DNA of 64,000 nucleotides from Streptomyces sp. P9-A2 (GCF_036634175.1 NZ_JAZIFX010000001.1:6386001-6450000), one strand, 5' to 3'; shown: positions 16,197 through 24,769, counted from the first letter of the stretch. Notes: generated by a model not told the origin, from the sequence alone. Translations and numbers: made by a program.

Positions 16197-17281
16197 CGCG
16201 TCCGCCCGGGACGGCCACCGTGCTCGTGCCAGGAGTCCATTCCCAGCAACTTCCGCCCCAAGTCGCTGAGTTCGGCGGTGCCGTACCGCTCGGACTCGTG
16301 CCGGGTCGCGTCGCCGAGCAGGGTCGCGTTCCAGTCCGGCGTGCCGAGCGTGCGCCAGGACTCGATCCGGGACCGGCGCAGTTCCTCGTGCTCCTCCAGC
16401 GCCGGCATCATCGACAGGTACTGCACCGCCCGTACCCCGTCGGCGGAAGTGTTGGGTGCCACGCCGTGCGCCAGCATGCCGTTGAAGATCAGCAGGTCAC
16501 CGGCGTTGAGCTGGGGCCGGATCACCGGGAACTCGGCCCGGTCGGCCCCGGGCCGGATCGGGTCGCGGCCGGCGGGCCGGCCCACCTTCCACTCCTCGAA
16601 GCGGTGGAAGAGTCCGGGCGAGCACTGGAAGCCGCCCTGGTCCGGCTCCGTGTCCGTGAGCGCGATGATGCCCTGCACCCGCTGCGGCGGCACACTGGCC
16701 GTGGTGTCGACGTCCCAGTGCAGCTCGATGTCGAAGCCCTCGTCCGTCGGCTCGATGAACGACCGGGAACGGTTCCCCACATTGGGCGGGTTGAGGTTGA
16801 GACGGTCCAGGGTGACCCAGAGTTCCTCGCAGTCCCACACATCGGCGAAGGCGTCGTGGACGCGCCGCGACTGCCTGCTGTCCCAGAGCAGTTGGTGGTG
16901 GTACGCCTCGACGAAGCCGTAGACGTACAGGTCCCGGTCGAGGTCCGAGCGGAAGGTGCGCTCCTCGTACCAGGTCTCGGGGCGCTGCGGGTCGAGGCCC
17001 TGGAAGTCCCAGGCGAACTCCAGCAGCAGCTTGGCCGCGTCCGGGGATATCGCCTCCCGGACCACCACATAGCCGTACGCCTGCCAGGAGGCGAACTCCT
17101 CCTCGGAGAGCACCCGCAACGGCCGGGACTTGGTGAGGTGCCGCAACTGGGTCCCGGCGAGGTAGGTCTCGCCGTCGGCACTGAAGTACGGGCGTTCGGA
17201 GGCGGCGCGGTGTAAGAAGCGGTGGAGCGCAGGACGGTCCTGCGTCGGACGGTCCTGCGTCGGGTGGTTCTGCGTCGTCAT
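16193..17281 (-). CDS. PhyH-type Fe(II)/2-oxoglutarate dioxygenase, first gene of a bldA-type operon
   Basis: A 362-residue phytanoyl-CoA dioxygenase-family protein. The iron-binding facial triad is visible as HWDVD (His and Asp) and the distal His in GMLAHGVAPN, with a downstream arginine for 2-oxoglutarate. Such enzymes hydroxylate or oxidatively modify natural-product intermediates. GGAG 7 bp before the ATG supports the start. Codon 23 (17215-17213) is TTA, the rare leucine codon read by bldA tRNA, so the whole coupled operon is likely held until development. The N-terminus repeats TQDRP because of a 15-bp DNA repeat. The substrate is unknown. Confidence 0.88.
   Translation of the reverse strand: MTTQNHPTQDRPTQDRPALHRFLHRAASERPYFSADGETYLAGTQLRHLTKSRPLRVLSEEEFASWQAYGYVVVREAISPDAAKLLLEFAWDFQGLDPQRPETWYEERTFRSDLDRDLYVYGFVEAYHHQLLWDSRQSRRVHDAFADVWDCEELWVTLDRLNLNPPNVGNRSRSFIEPTDEGFDIELHWDVDTTASVPPQRVQGIIALTDTEPDQGGFQCSPGLFHRFEEWKVGRPAGRDPIRPGADRAEFPVIRPQLNAGDLLIFNGMLAHGVAPNTSADGVRAVQYLSMMPALEEHEELRRSRIESWRTLGTPDWNATLLGDATRHESERYGTAELSDLGRKLLGMDSWHEHGGRPGRTR
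17232..17276. repeat. 15-bp tandem repeat (3 units) at the PhyH N-terminus
   Basis: GGACGGTCCTGCGTC occurs at 17232-17246 and 17247-17261, with a diverged third copy at 17262-17276. It is in phase with the reading frame and encodes TQDRP-type repeats. Confidence 0.85.
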
Positions 17282-17445
17282 GCGGTCACTCCGGAAATCC
17301 TGGGTCGGTCGTCAGTGGTGCGGGGGTGTGGGATCGGGCGATCAGGCGCATTCGGGCAGGAGGGCAGAGCCCGGCCGCGTCGGTGCCCGCGCGCGACCGG
17401 GGCATGAAGGAAGGGGAAGGGCAGAGGTCGGGTGAGGTGAACCGG

Positions 17446-18600
17446 TCAGATGCTGCGGACCGCGGCACGCCGGGCCGCCGCTGGGCCCGTCACGGGTCCG
17501 AGCCCGGCTCCGGCCTCGGCTCTGTCGCCGGTCGCGTCCCGTCGCAGTCCGCCCGACCAGCGGGCGAACTCCTGTACGCGGGAAGCGGCTTCGGTGAGCC
17601 GTTCCTCCGGCAGGCGCCCGTCCCGTACGGCGCGGACCAGGGCGTCGGCGAGCCGGGCCGTGGTCCGTTCGTCCGCGTGCCCGTGCCCGCCGCCGACGCA
17701 GACCGCGTCGGCCCCCGCGGCGACCGCCCGGACGGTGGCGCCGGCCACGCCGTAGCGGTCGGCCACGGCGCCCATCTCGATGGCGTCGGTCACGATCAGA
17801 CCGGTGAAGCCGAGTTCGCCGCGCAGCAGGTCCTGGGTGACGGCGCGGCTCAGGGTCGCCGGCCGGCGGTCGTCGTAGGCGGGGACCAGCAGGTGGCCGG
17901 TCATGACGGCCCGCACGCCCGCGTCCATCGCGGCGATGAACGGCGGCAGCGCGGTCAGGGCCACGGTCCCGGCCCGCGCCGGCACCTGCGGCAGCCCGAG
18001 ACGGCGGCTGACAACGGTGTCACCGTGGCCCGGGAAGTGCTTGGCGCAGGCGGCGACACCCGCCGACTGCAGGCCCCGTACCCACGCGGCGGCGTGCCGG
18101 GAGACCACGTCGGTGCGCGCGCCGAAGGAACGGACCCCGATCACCGGGTGGTACGGATCGGGGGCGACGTCGGCGCTCGGCGTGTAGCTCAGGGTGATGC
18201 CGAGCGTGTGCAGGTCCCGCCCGACGCCGTGGGCGACCTGTTCGGTGACATCGATGTTGTCGAGGGCGCCCAGTGCACGGTTGCCCGGACGGAACGCCCC
18301 GGTGCGGGCGTCCGGGCGGGTGGCGCCGCCCGCCTCCTCGCCGCCCGCCTCCTCGCCGTCCGCCTCCTCGTCCAGGCCGATGACGAGGTCGGGGTTCTCG
18401 GCGTGCAGCGCGGAGGTGAGTGCTGCCACCTGCTCGGGGCCGTGGATGTTGCGGCCGGACAGGGCGACGGAGGCGAGCCCCTCGGAGATCCGGCGGCGCA
18501 CCCAGTCCGGCACGGTGGAGCCGGTGAAGCCGGGCTGGAGAACGGAGTGTGCCAGCCGCAGCAGGCGTGGATTACCGCCGATGCGGCCGTGGTCGGCCAT
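17446..18600 (-). CDS. GH3-family protein lacking the acid/base dyad (beta-N-acetylhexosaminidase-like)
   Basis: A 384-residue NagZ-like glycoside hydrolase family 3 protein, clearly paralogous to the GH3 at 23149. The barrel motifs KHFPGHGDT (187-195) and the nucleophile Asp in IVTDAIEMGAV (D272) are kept. However, the loop that carries the Asp-His acid/base pair in NagZ (D-S-H) reads S-R-R here (198-200). The substrate loop near residue 80 is replaced by a low-complexity EEADGEEAGGEEAGG stretch from a 15-bp repeat. It may be inactive, a binder or sensor, or have altered chemistry. A dre-like site lies upstream, linking it to the adjacent DasR-like regulator. Confidence 0.85.
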   Translation of the reverse strand: MADHGRIGGNPRLLRLAHSVLQPGFTGSTVPDWVRRRISEGLASVALSGRNIHGPEQVAALTSALHAENPDLVIGLDEEADGEEAGGEEAGGATRPDARTGAFRPGNRALGALDNIDVTEQVAHGVGRDLHTLGITLSYTPSADVAPDPYHPVIGVRSFGARTDVVSRHAAAWVRGLQSAGVAACAKHFPGHGDTVVSRRLGLPQVPARAGTVALTALPPFIAAMDAGVRAVMTGHLLVPAYDDRRPATLSRAVTQDLLRGELGFTGLIVTDAIEMGAVADRYGVAGATVRAVAAGADAVCVGGGHGHADERTTARLADALVRAVRDGRLPEERLTEAASRVQEFARWSGGLRRDATGDRAEAGAGLGPVTGPAAARRAAVRSI

Positions 18601-18718
18601 GCGGGACCTCCGGGCGGAGTGGTGCGCGTGGACGGGGAAGGGAGGGGGATCGCGGCGCGGGAGGGCGCCCGATATGACGGGTTCGGGCTGATGGCCCGGA
18701 CTGATCGGTGCGTTGGAT

Positions 18719-18734
18719 ATTGGCCTGGACCAAT
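18719..18734. promoter_or_regulatory. dre-like operator upstream of the GH3-like gene
   Basis: ATTGGCCTGGACCAAT resembles the DasR responsive element (TGGTCTAGACCA core), with perfect ATTGG/CCAAT outer arms. It is about 120 bp before the start of the minus-strand GH3-like gene. Confidence 0.5.
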
Positions 18735-18823
18735 GAGGCGTGTCAAGGAGCAGTCAGGCGCGAGCATGTCAAGAGGGGTGTCGTCGGCGTGGGGATGCGG
18801 ACGGCGTCAAGGTGCGGACGGCG

Positions 18824-19588
18824 TCAGGGTGCGGGCGGCGTCAGGGTCGCCGTGAACCGGTACCGCGAGCCGCGGTACACCGCGCGGACCCATTCGACCG
18901 GCGTTCCCGTCTCGTCCCGCGAGTGGCGGGACAGCCGCAGCATCGGCAGGCCCACGTCCGTGTGCAGCAGGTCGGCCTCCCGCGGTGTGGCGGGGGAGGT
19001 CTCGATGGTCTCGTCGGCCTCCGCCAGGCGTATGCCGTACACCTCGGTGAGCGTCGCGTAGAGCGAGGTGCGGCGGGCCAGGTTCCGGCGCAGGCCGGGG
19101 AAGCGGCGCGCGGACAGATGGGTCGCCTCGATCGCCATGGGTTCGCCCCCGGCCAGGCGCAGCCGCTCGACGCGCAGCACCTTCTCGCCCCGCCCCACCT
19201 CGAGCAGGGCCGCCAGTTCCTCACCGGCCGCGATGTGGTCGATGTTCAGGAGCTGGGAGGCGGGGGTGAGGCCCTGGTTGCGCATGTCCTCGGTGTACGA
19301 GGTCAGTTGGAGGGTCCGGTAGATCTTCGGGCGGGCGACGAAGGTGCCCTTGCCCTGGATGCGGATCAGCCGGCCCTCGCTCACCAGTTCCTGAAGGGCC
19401 TTGCGGACGGTGGTGCGCGAGGTCCGGAACTCGAGGGCGAGGGAGCGCTCGGCCGGCATCGGCGAGCCCGGTGGGCGCGCCTCGGTCAGGCCCAGTAAGT
19501 GCTGCTTGATGCGGTAGTACTTCGGGGCGCGGCCGGTGGGGTCCGGTGCCCCCGTGTCGGTCCGGGCGCTGCTGAGGTCCGTGCTCAT
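18824..19588 (-). CDS. DasR-like GntR-family (HutC subfamily) regulator containing a TTA codon
   Basis: A 254-residue GntR/HutC regulator. The N-terminal winged helix reads [11 protein letters not shown]...[29 protein letters not shown] (quoted in parts). The C-terminal UTRA domain binds the ligand ([36 protein letters not shown]). Length and layout match DasR, which senses glucosamine-6-phosphate-type sugars, but from memory the identity is well below that normal between DasR orthologues, so a paralogue is more likely. ATG 19588 is chosen because it gives the DasR-like N-terminus. Codon 31 (19498-19496) is TTA, so translation may depend on bldA. Three dre-like sites lie in the divergent promoter. 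Confidence 0.88.
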   Translation of the reverse strand: MSTDLSSARTDTGAPDPTGRAPKYYRIKQHLLGLTEARPPGSPMPAERSLALEFRTSRTTVRKALQELVSEGRLIRIQGKGTFVARPKIYRTLQLTSYTEDMRNQGLTPASQLLNIDHIAAGEELAALLEVGRGEKVLRVERLRLAGGEPMAIEATHLSARRFPGLRRNLARRTSLYATLTEVYGIRLAEADETIETSPATPREADLLHTDVGLPMLRLSRHSRDETGTPVEWVRAVYRGSRYRFTATLTPPAP

Positions 19589-19712
19589 GACCTGCCTTCC
19601 GGCTGCGGGGTCCGGCGGCGCGGGCGGCGGGCGCCGGCCGCGATGCACGTCGGCGGACGGCCGGGTTCGACGCCGCACGCTCGGCGGTCCCGTTATAACC
19701 GCACACCCTCTT

Positions 19713-19726
19713 TTGGTCTAGTCCAA
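19713..19726. promoter_or_regulatory. dre-like operator 1 in the regulator/ABC divergent region
   Basis: TTGGTCTAGTCCAA is one base from a perfect palindrome and matches the TGGTCTAGACCA core of DasR sites. It is closer to the regulator gene, suggesting autoregulation. Confidence 0.65.
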
Positions 19727-19821
19727 CCCTCGACACGTCCCTGTTCAAGGGGAGTTCGAGGTTCCGCGAGAAGCGTCGGGAGAGGCCCGGGGGATTGGCC
19801 GCGCGACCCTTGACAGGGCTA

Positions 19822-19835
19822 TAGGTCTAGGCCAA
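19822..19835. promoter_or_regulatory. dre-like operator 2
   Basis: TAGGTCTAGGCCAA keeps the GGTCTAG half of the DasR-type core with a diverged second arm, about 125 bp before the binding-protein start. Confidence 0.5.
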
Positions 19836-19845
19836 GCTCCCCCTT

Positions 19846-19861
19846 GCTGGTCTAAACCATT
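19846..19861. promoter_or_regulatory. dre-like operator 3, close match
   Basis: GCTGGTCTAAACCATT differs from the reported dre consensus core TGGTCTAGACCA at one base. It lies about 100 bp before the binding-protein start and is the best candidate for control of the ABC operon. Confidence 0.65.
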
Positions 19862-19959
19862 TAGAGGAAGCCGGGCCCCAGCCCGCCGAGTGCCGCGCCG
19901 TTGCGAGGGTCACCGCCGAGGGTGTGGGTGTGGAAGGCATTCCTGAGGAGGGGTGGCGC

Positions 19960-21237
19960 GTGAAGCGCAAGCTGATAGCAGCGATCGGGGTCGCGGGCAT
20001 GTTGTTCTCCGTCGCCGCGTGTGGCGGCGACAGTGGTGACGGCGACAAGAAGGCAGGCGCGGACGGTTACGCCGGCGAGACGCTCACCGTGTGGGTGATG
20101 GACGGCTCGTCGCCGGACCAGTGGCAGAAGGACCTCACCGCCGAGTTCGAGAAGAAGACCAAGGCGAAGGTCAAGTTCGAGGTCCAGCAGTGGAACGGCA
20201 TCCAGCAGAAGCTGACCACGTCGCTGTCCGAGGAGAACCCGCCGGACGTCTTCGAGATCGGTAACACCCAGACCCCGGCCTACGCGAAGACCGGCGGCCT
20301 CGCCGACCTCGCCGACCTCAAGGCCGAGATCGGCGGAGAGTGGACCGACTCGCTCAACGAGTCGTCCGTCTTCGAGGGCAAGCAGTACGCGGCGCCCTGG
20401 TACTTCGCCAACCGCGTCGTCCTCTACAACAAGAAGGTCTGGGCGGACGCCGGCCTCAAGGACACGCCCAAGACCCGTGACGAGTTCTACGACGCGCTCA
20501 AGGCGATCGGTGACAAGACCGACGCGGAGCCGATCTACCTGCCCGGCCAGAACTGGTACCACTTCGTCGGCCTGGTGATCGGCGAGGGCGGCGAACTGGT
20601 CAAGAAGGACGGCGACAAGTACGTCTCCAACCTCGACGACCCGAAGGTCGCCGCCGCCGCGGAGACGTACAAGAAGTTCCAGGCGCTGTCCAAGGCGCCC
20701 AAGGACAAGGACGAGGCCACCCCGCAGCAGGGCGAGGTCTTCGCCGACGGCAAGGTCGGCGCGTTCATCGGCATGGGCTGGGAAGCCGGCATCGCGATCG
20801 AGGCCAACCCGAAGATCGAGAAGGACATCGGCTACTTCACCATCCCCGGCGCCACGGCCGACAAGCCCGAGGGCGTCTTCCTCGGCGGCTCCAACCTCGC
20901 CGTCGCCGCGGGCAGCAAGAAGCAGGAGCTCGCCAAGGAGTTCCTGAAGATCGCCCTCTCCGACCAGTTCGAGGGCCAGCTGGCCAAGCTCAACGGCGTC
21001 ATCCCCAACAAGGAGTCGCTGCAGAGCAACCTCAAGGGCAACGCCCCGGCCGAGGCCGCCGCGCCGGCCGCCGCCGTCGGTGGCACCACGCCGCTGATCC
21101 CGGAGTGGGCCGCTGTGGAGAACGACCCCAACCCGATCAAGACGTACCTGACCGCCGTCCTGAACGGCAAGTCCCCGGCCGAGGCCGCCAAGCAGGTCGA
21201 GGGCGAGTTCAACAAGCGTCTGTCGCAGCAGCAGTAG
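19960..21237 (+). CDS. Carbohydrate-binding lipoprotein of a Das-like aminosugar ABC importer
   Basis: A 425-residue family-1 sugar-binding lipoprotein. The GTG at 19960, 8 nt after GAGGAGG, gives a signal of MKRKLIAAIGVAGMLFSVAAC with the lipobox cysteine at about 21. The mature part (ETLTVWVMDGS, FEVQQWNG, ENPPDVFEIGNTQTP, YLPGQNWYHFVG, GEVFADGKVGAFIGMGWEAG) closely resembles my recollection of DasA, the chitobiose/GlcNAc-oligomer binder. It probably captures GlcNAc-type oligosaccharides at the cell surface for the two permeases downstream. The operon has no ATPase; MsiK-type shared ATPases serve such importers in Streptomyces (known for the family). Confidence 0.9.
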   Translation: MKRKLIAAIGVAGMLFSVAACGGDSGDGDKKAGADGYAGETLTVWVMDGSSPDQWQKDLTAEFEKKTKAKVKFEVQQWNGIQQKLTTSLSEENPPDVFEIGNTQTPAYAKTGGLADLADLKAEIGGEWTDSLNESSVFEGKQYAAPWYFANRVVLYNKKVWADAGLKDTPKTRDEFYDALKAIGDKTDAEPIYLPGQNWYHFVGLVIGEGGELVKKDGDKYVSNLDDPKVAAAAETYKKFQALSKAPKDKDEATPQQGEVFADGKVGAFIGMGWEAGIAIEANPKIEKDIGYFTIPGATADKPEGVFLGGSNLAVAAGSKKQELAKEFLKIALSDQFEGQLAKLNGVIPNKESLQSNLKGNAPAEAAAPAAAVGGTTPLIPEWAAVENDPNPIKTYLTAVLNGKSPAEAAKQVEGEFNKRLSQQQ

Positions 21238-21325
21238 CCGCAGCGAGCGCACGGAGCGGGCGGGGGCCGGCCACTCGCCGGCCCCCGCCCCGGCGTCGAG
21301 TATGTCGAGAAGAGAGATCGCGAGC

Positions 21326-22312
21326 ATGACCGTGCAGACCGAACGGCCGCCCTCCGGCCCGGCGGACGTCCGCAAGGCGGACGACGGGGGGGCCGGCAGG
21401 CCGACACCGAGAGCGGCGTCGCGCGTCGGCGCACTCGCCCCGTACCTGTTGCTGCTGCCCGCCTGTGTGGCCTCCGTGCTGCTGCTCGGCTGGCCGCTGC
21501 TGAAGGACGTGCTGCTGTCGTTCCAGAACCTCAACATGGGACAGCTGATCCAGCGCGTCACCGAATGGAACGGTGTCGACAACTACCGGACGGCCCTCAC
21601 CAGTGAGGACTTCTGGCGGGTCACCCTCCGCTCGATCCTCTTCACGGCGGTCAACGTCGTCCTGATCATGGTGCTGGGCGCACTGGTCGGCCTGCTGCTC
21701 GCCCGTCTCGGCAAGGGGATGCGGTTCACCCTGCTGCTGGGCCTGGTGCTCGCCTGGGCCATGCCGATCGTGGCCGCCACCACCGTCTACCAGTGGCTGT
21801 TCGCACAGCGCTTCGGCGTCGTCAACTGGGTCCTGGACAAGCTCGGCTGGCACTCCATGGCCGACTACAGCTGGACCAGCAGCCAGATGTCGACGTTCTT
21901 CGTCATCACCGTACTGATCGTGTGGATGTCCATCCCGTTCGTCGCGATCAACCTCTACGCCGCGACCACCACGATCCCGAAGGAGCTCTACGAGGCCGCG
22001 TCCCTCGACGGCGCCGGCGCCTGGCGCGGCTTCACCACGGTCACCCTGCCGTTCCTGCGGCCGTTCCTCTACGCCACCACGTTCCTGGAGATCATCTGGG
22101 TCTTCAAGGCGTTCGTGCAGGTCTACCTCATCAACCAGGGCGGCCCCGACCGGCTCACCGAGATCCTGCCCGTCTACGCCTACGTCGAGGGTGTCGGCAA
22201 CCAGCACTACGGCATGGGCGCGGCGATCGCCGTCCTGACCATCGCGATCCTGCTCGGCCTGACCGCCTACTACCTGCGGATCGTGCTCAAGCAAGAGGAG
22301 GACGAGCTGTGA
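21326..22312 (+). CDS. Sugar ABC transporter permease 1 (Das-like)
   Basis: A 328-residue MalF-type permease with six main helices and a docking EAA loop (YEAASLDGAGAWRGFTTVTLPFL). A charged N-terminal tail of about 35 residues precedes the first helix (APYLLLLPACVASVLLLGWPLL). ATG 21326, behind an AGAGAG stretch, is preferred; an in-frame ATG at 21302 would add eight residues. The stop overlaps the GTG of the second permease. Together they form the channel for the oligosaccharide delivered by the lipoprotein upstream. Confidence 0.92.
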   Translation: MTVQTERPPSGPADVRKADDGGAGRPTPRAASRVGALAPYLLLLPACVASVLLLGWPLLKDVLLSFQNLNMGQLIQRVTEWNGVDNYRTALTSEDFWRVTLRSILFTAVNVVLIMVLGALVGLLLARLGKGMRFTLLLGLVLAWAMPIVAATTVYQWLFAQRFGVVNWVLDKLGWHSMADYSWTSSQMSTFFVITVLIVWMSIPFVAINLYAATTTIPKELYEAASLDGAGAWRGFTTVTLPFLRPFLYATTFLEIIWVFKAFVQVYLINQGGPDRLTEILPVYAYVEGVGNQHYGMGAAIAVLTIAILLGLTAYYLRIVLKQEEDEL

Positions 22313-23139
22313 AGCGCTCGCTCTTCGGCCGCCTGTGGCCCAACGCCACGGCCGTCGTCCTGTTCATCGGCTTCGTCTTCCCCGTGTACTGGATGTTCAA
22401 CACGGCCCTCAAGCCGACCGGCGACATCCTCTCGGAGGACCCGGTCTGGTTCCCGACCGACATCACCTTCGAACACTTCAAGACCGCGACCGATGTCGAC
22501 CACTTCTGGACCTACGTCACCAACTCGCTGACGGTCACCGTCCTGGCCGTGGTCTTCTCGCTGGTGATCGCGCTGGCCGGTTCCTTCGCCCTGGCGCGCA
22601 TGCGCTTCAAGGGGCGGCGCGGCTTCATCATCGGATTCATGCTGGCCCAGATGGCGCCCTGGGAAGTCATGATCATCGCGATGTACATGATCGTGCGGGA
22701 CGCGTCCATGCTGAACAGCCTCGTACCGCTGACGCTCTTCTACATGATGATGATCCTGCCCTTCACCATCCTGACGCTGCGCGGCTTCGTCGCCGCCGTG
22801 CCCAAGGAGCTGGAGGAGTCGGCGATGGTCGACGGCTGCACCCGCGCCCAGGCGTTCCGCCGGATCATCCTGCCGCTGCTCGCCCCGGGCCTGATGGCCA
22901 CCTCGCTGTTCGGCTTCATCACCGCCTGGAACGAGTTCGCCCTCGTCCTGGTGCTCAACAAGGACGCCGAGGCGCAGACGCTGCCCCTGTGGCTGTCCAG
23001 CTTCCAGAGCCAGTTCGGCAACGACTGGGGCGCGACCATGGCCGCCTCGTCGCTCTTCGCCATTCCGATCCTGATCCTCTTCGTCTACCTGCAGCGCAAG
23101 GCCGTCAGCGGCCTCACCGCGGGCGCCGTGAAGGGATAA
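22309..23139 (+). CDS. Sugar ABC transporter permease 2 (Das-like)
   Basis: A 276-residue MalG-type permease with six helices. It starts at GTG 22309 in a GTGA overlap with permease 1. Landmarks are VFPVYWMFNTALKPTGDI at the first helix, ALARMRFKGRRG, the EAA loop EESAMVDGCTRAQAFRRIILPLL, and GFITAWNEFALVLVL. It completes the heterodimeric channel. The GH3 gene follows after 9 bp, so imported oligosaccharides would meet a cytosolic hexosaminidase made from the same message. Confidence 0.93.
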   Translation: MKRSLFGRLWPNATAVVLFIGFVFPVYWMFNTALKPTGDILSEDPVWFPTDITFEHFKTATDVDHFWTYVTNSLTVTVLAVVFSLVIALAGSFALARMRFKGRRGFIIGFMLAQMAPWEVMIIAMYMIVRDASMLNSLVPLTLFYMMMILPFTILTLRGFVAAVPKELEESAMVDGCTRAQAFRRIILPLLAPGLMATSLFGFITAWNEFALVLVLNKDAEAQTLPLWLSSFQSQFGNDWGATMAASSLFAIPILILFVYLQRKAVSGLTAGAVKG

Positions 23140-23148
23140 CGCCACCCG

Positions 23149-24687
23149 ATGACGACATTCACCACCGGCACCGACGCCCTCACCCGGGACGCGCTGGCCG
23201 TACTGCAGCCCGGCTTCGCCGGCACCGCCGCGCCCGACTGGATACGCCGCAGGCTCGGCGAGGGCCTCGCCTCCGTCGCCCTCTTCGGCCGCAACGTCGC
23301 CACCGCCGAACAGGTCACCGCCCTCACCGCGCAACTGCGCGCCGAGCGGGACGACCTGCTCGTGGCCATCGACGAGGAGAGCGGCGACGTCACCCGGCTG
23401 GAGGTCCGCACCGGCTCCTCCTTCCCCGGCAACCACGCCCTCGGCGCCGTCGACGACACCGCCCTCACCCGCGGCGTCGCCCGCGAACTGGGCCGCCGGC
23501 TCGCCGAGTGCGGCGTCAACTTCAACTGGGCGCCCTCCGCCGACGTCAACGCCAATCCGGACAACCCGGTCATCGGCGTCCGCTCCTTCGGCCGCGACAC
23601 CGACCTGGTCGCCCGGCACACCGCCGCCTACGTGGAGGGCCTGCAGTCCACCGGCGTCGCCGCCTGCACCAAGCACTTCCCCGGCCACGGCGACACCAGC
23701 GTCGACTCCCACCACGCCGTCCCGCACATCGACCTCGACGCCACCACCCTGCACGAACGCGAACTCCAGCCGTTCCGGGCGGCGATCGAGGCCGGCACCC
23801 GCGCCGTCATGAGCGCCCACATCAAGGTCCCGGTCCTCGACCCGGACCGCCCCGCCACCCTCTCCCGCCGCATCCTCACCGGCCTGCTGCGCGGCGAACT
23901 CGGCTACCAGGGGCTGATCGTCACCGACGGCATGGAGATGCGCGCCGTCTCCGGCACCTACGGTCTCGAACACGGAGTCGTCCTGGCCATCGCGGCCGGC
24001 GCCGACGCGATCTGCGTGGGCGGCGGGCTGTGCGACGAGGACACGGTGCAGGGCCTGACGAACGCTCTCGTCGCCGCCGTCCGCTCGGGCGAACTCCCCG
24101 AGGAGCGGCTCGCCGACGCCGCCGCCCGGGTCCGCGCCCTGGCCGACTGGACGGCCACGATGCGGCGCTCCCCGGCCCCCGAGGGCGACCGCGATCCGGA
24201 GATCGGCCTCACGGCGGCCCGCCGCGCGGTGACCGTCACCCGCACCGGGCCCGCCGCGCCGGTCACCGGGCCGGTGTACGTGGCCACCTTCCACCCCGCC
24301 GCCAACATCGCCGTCGGCGACGAGACCCCCTGGGGCGTCGGCGCGGAACTGGAACGGCTGCTGCCGGGCACCACCACCGGCTCCTTCACCGACACCGGCT
24401 CCGACACGGGCTCCGGCTCAGGCACGGGCTCAGGCACGGGCTCCGACGTCGGTGCGCGGGCGCTCGAGGCCGCGGCCGGCCGGCGCGTGGTCGCCGTGGT
24501 CCGCGACGAGCACCGGCACCCGTGGATGCGCACGGCCCTGGACACCCTGCTCGCGGCCGGGCCGGACGCCGTGGTCGTGGAGATGGGCGTACCGCAGTCC
24601 GCGCCGCGCGGCGCGCCGCACATCGCCACGCACGGCGCGGCGCGCGTGTGCGGGACCGCGGCGGCGGAGGCGGTCGTCGCGGGCTGA
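23149..24687 (+). CDS. GH3 beta-N-acetylhexosaminidase-like enzyme (catalytic residues intact)
   Basis: A 512-residue GH3 protein without a signal peptide, so probably cytosolic. The NagZ-type loop KHFPGHGDTSVDSH is complete, with the acid/base pair D186/H188, and the nucleophile is D260 in IVTDGMEM. Residues after about 340 form a second alpha/beta domain, with a Gly/Ser/Thr low-complexity insert (GSDTGSGSGTGSGTGSD, about 416-432) from a short DNA repeat. It likely releases GlcNAc from imported chito-oligosaccharides. It is the final gene of the Das-like operon and is followed by a 19-bp perfect terminator stem. Confidence 0.9.
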   Translation: MTTFTTGTDALTRDALAVLQPGFAGTAAPDWIRRRLGEGLASVALFGRNVATAEQVTALTAQLRAERDDLLVAIDEESGDVTRLEVRTGSSFPGNHALGAVDDTALTRGVARELGRRLAECGVNFNWAPSADVNANPDNPVIGVRSFGRDTDLVARHTAAYVEGLQSTGVAACTKHFPGHGDTSVDSHHAVPHIDLDATTLHERELQPFRAAIEAGTRAVMSAHIKVPVLDPDRPATLSRRILTGLLRGELGYQGLIVTDGMEMRAVSGTYGLEHGVVLAIAAGADAICVGGGLCDEDTVQGLTNALVAAVRSGELPEERLADAAARVRALADWTATMRRSPAPEGDRDPEIGLTAARRAVTVTRTGPAAPVTGPVYVATFHPAANIAVGDETPWGVGAELERLLPGTTTGSFTDTGSDTGSGSGTGSGTGSDVGARALEAAAGRRVVAVVRDEHRHPWMRTALDTLLAAGPDAVVVEMGVPQSAPRGAPHIATHGAARVCGTAAAEAVVAG

Positions 24688-24696
24688 CACGCGGGG

Positions 24697-24739
24697 AAGG
24701 CCCCGGCCGTCGGCGGTGTGCGCCGACGGCCGGGGCCTT
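24697..24739. terminator. Strong bidirectional terminator hairpin
   Basis: A 19-bp perfect stem (24697-24715 with 24721-24739), AAGGCCCCGGCCGTCGGCG, around a GTGTG loop lies between the convergent GH3 and MFS genes. Confidence 0.9.
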
Positions 24740-24769
24740 CGCGAGGGGGACGGGGTGCGGACGGCCGCG

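Noticed and set aside
18824..24687. Calling this the canonical dasR-dasABCD locus
   Set aside because: The regulator is more divergent than expected for DasR orthologues, there is no adjacent nagB, and an extra degenerate GH3 gene is present. It is treated as a Das-like paralogous locus, without gene symbols.
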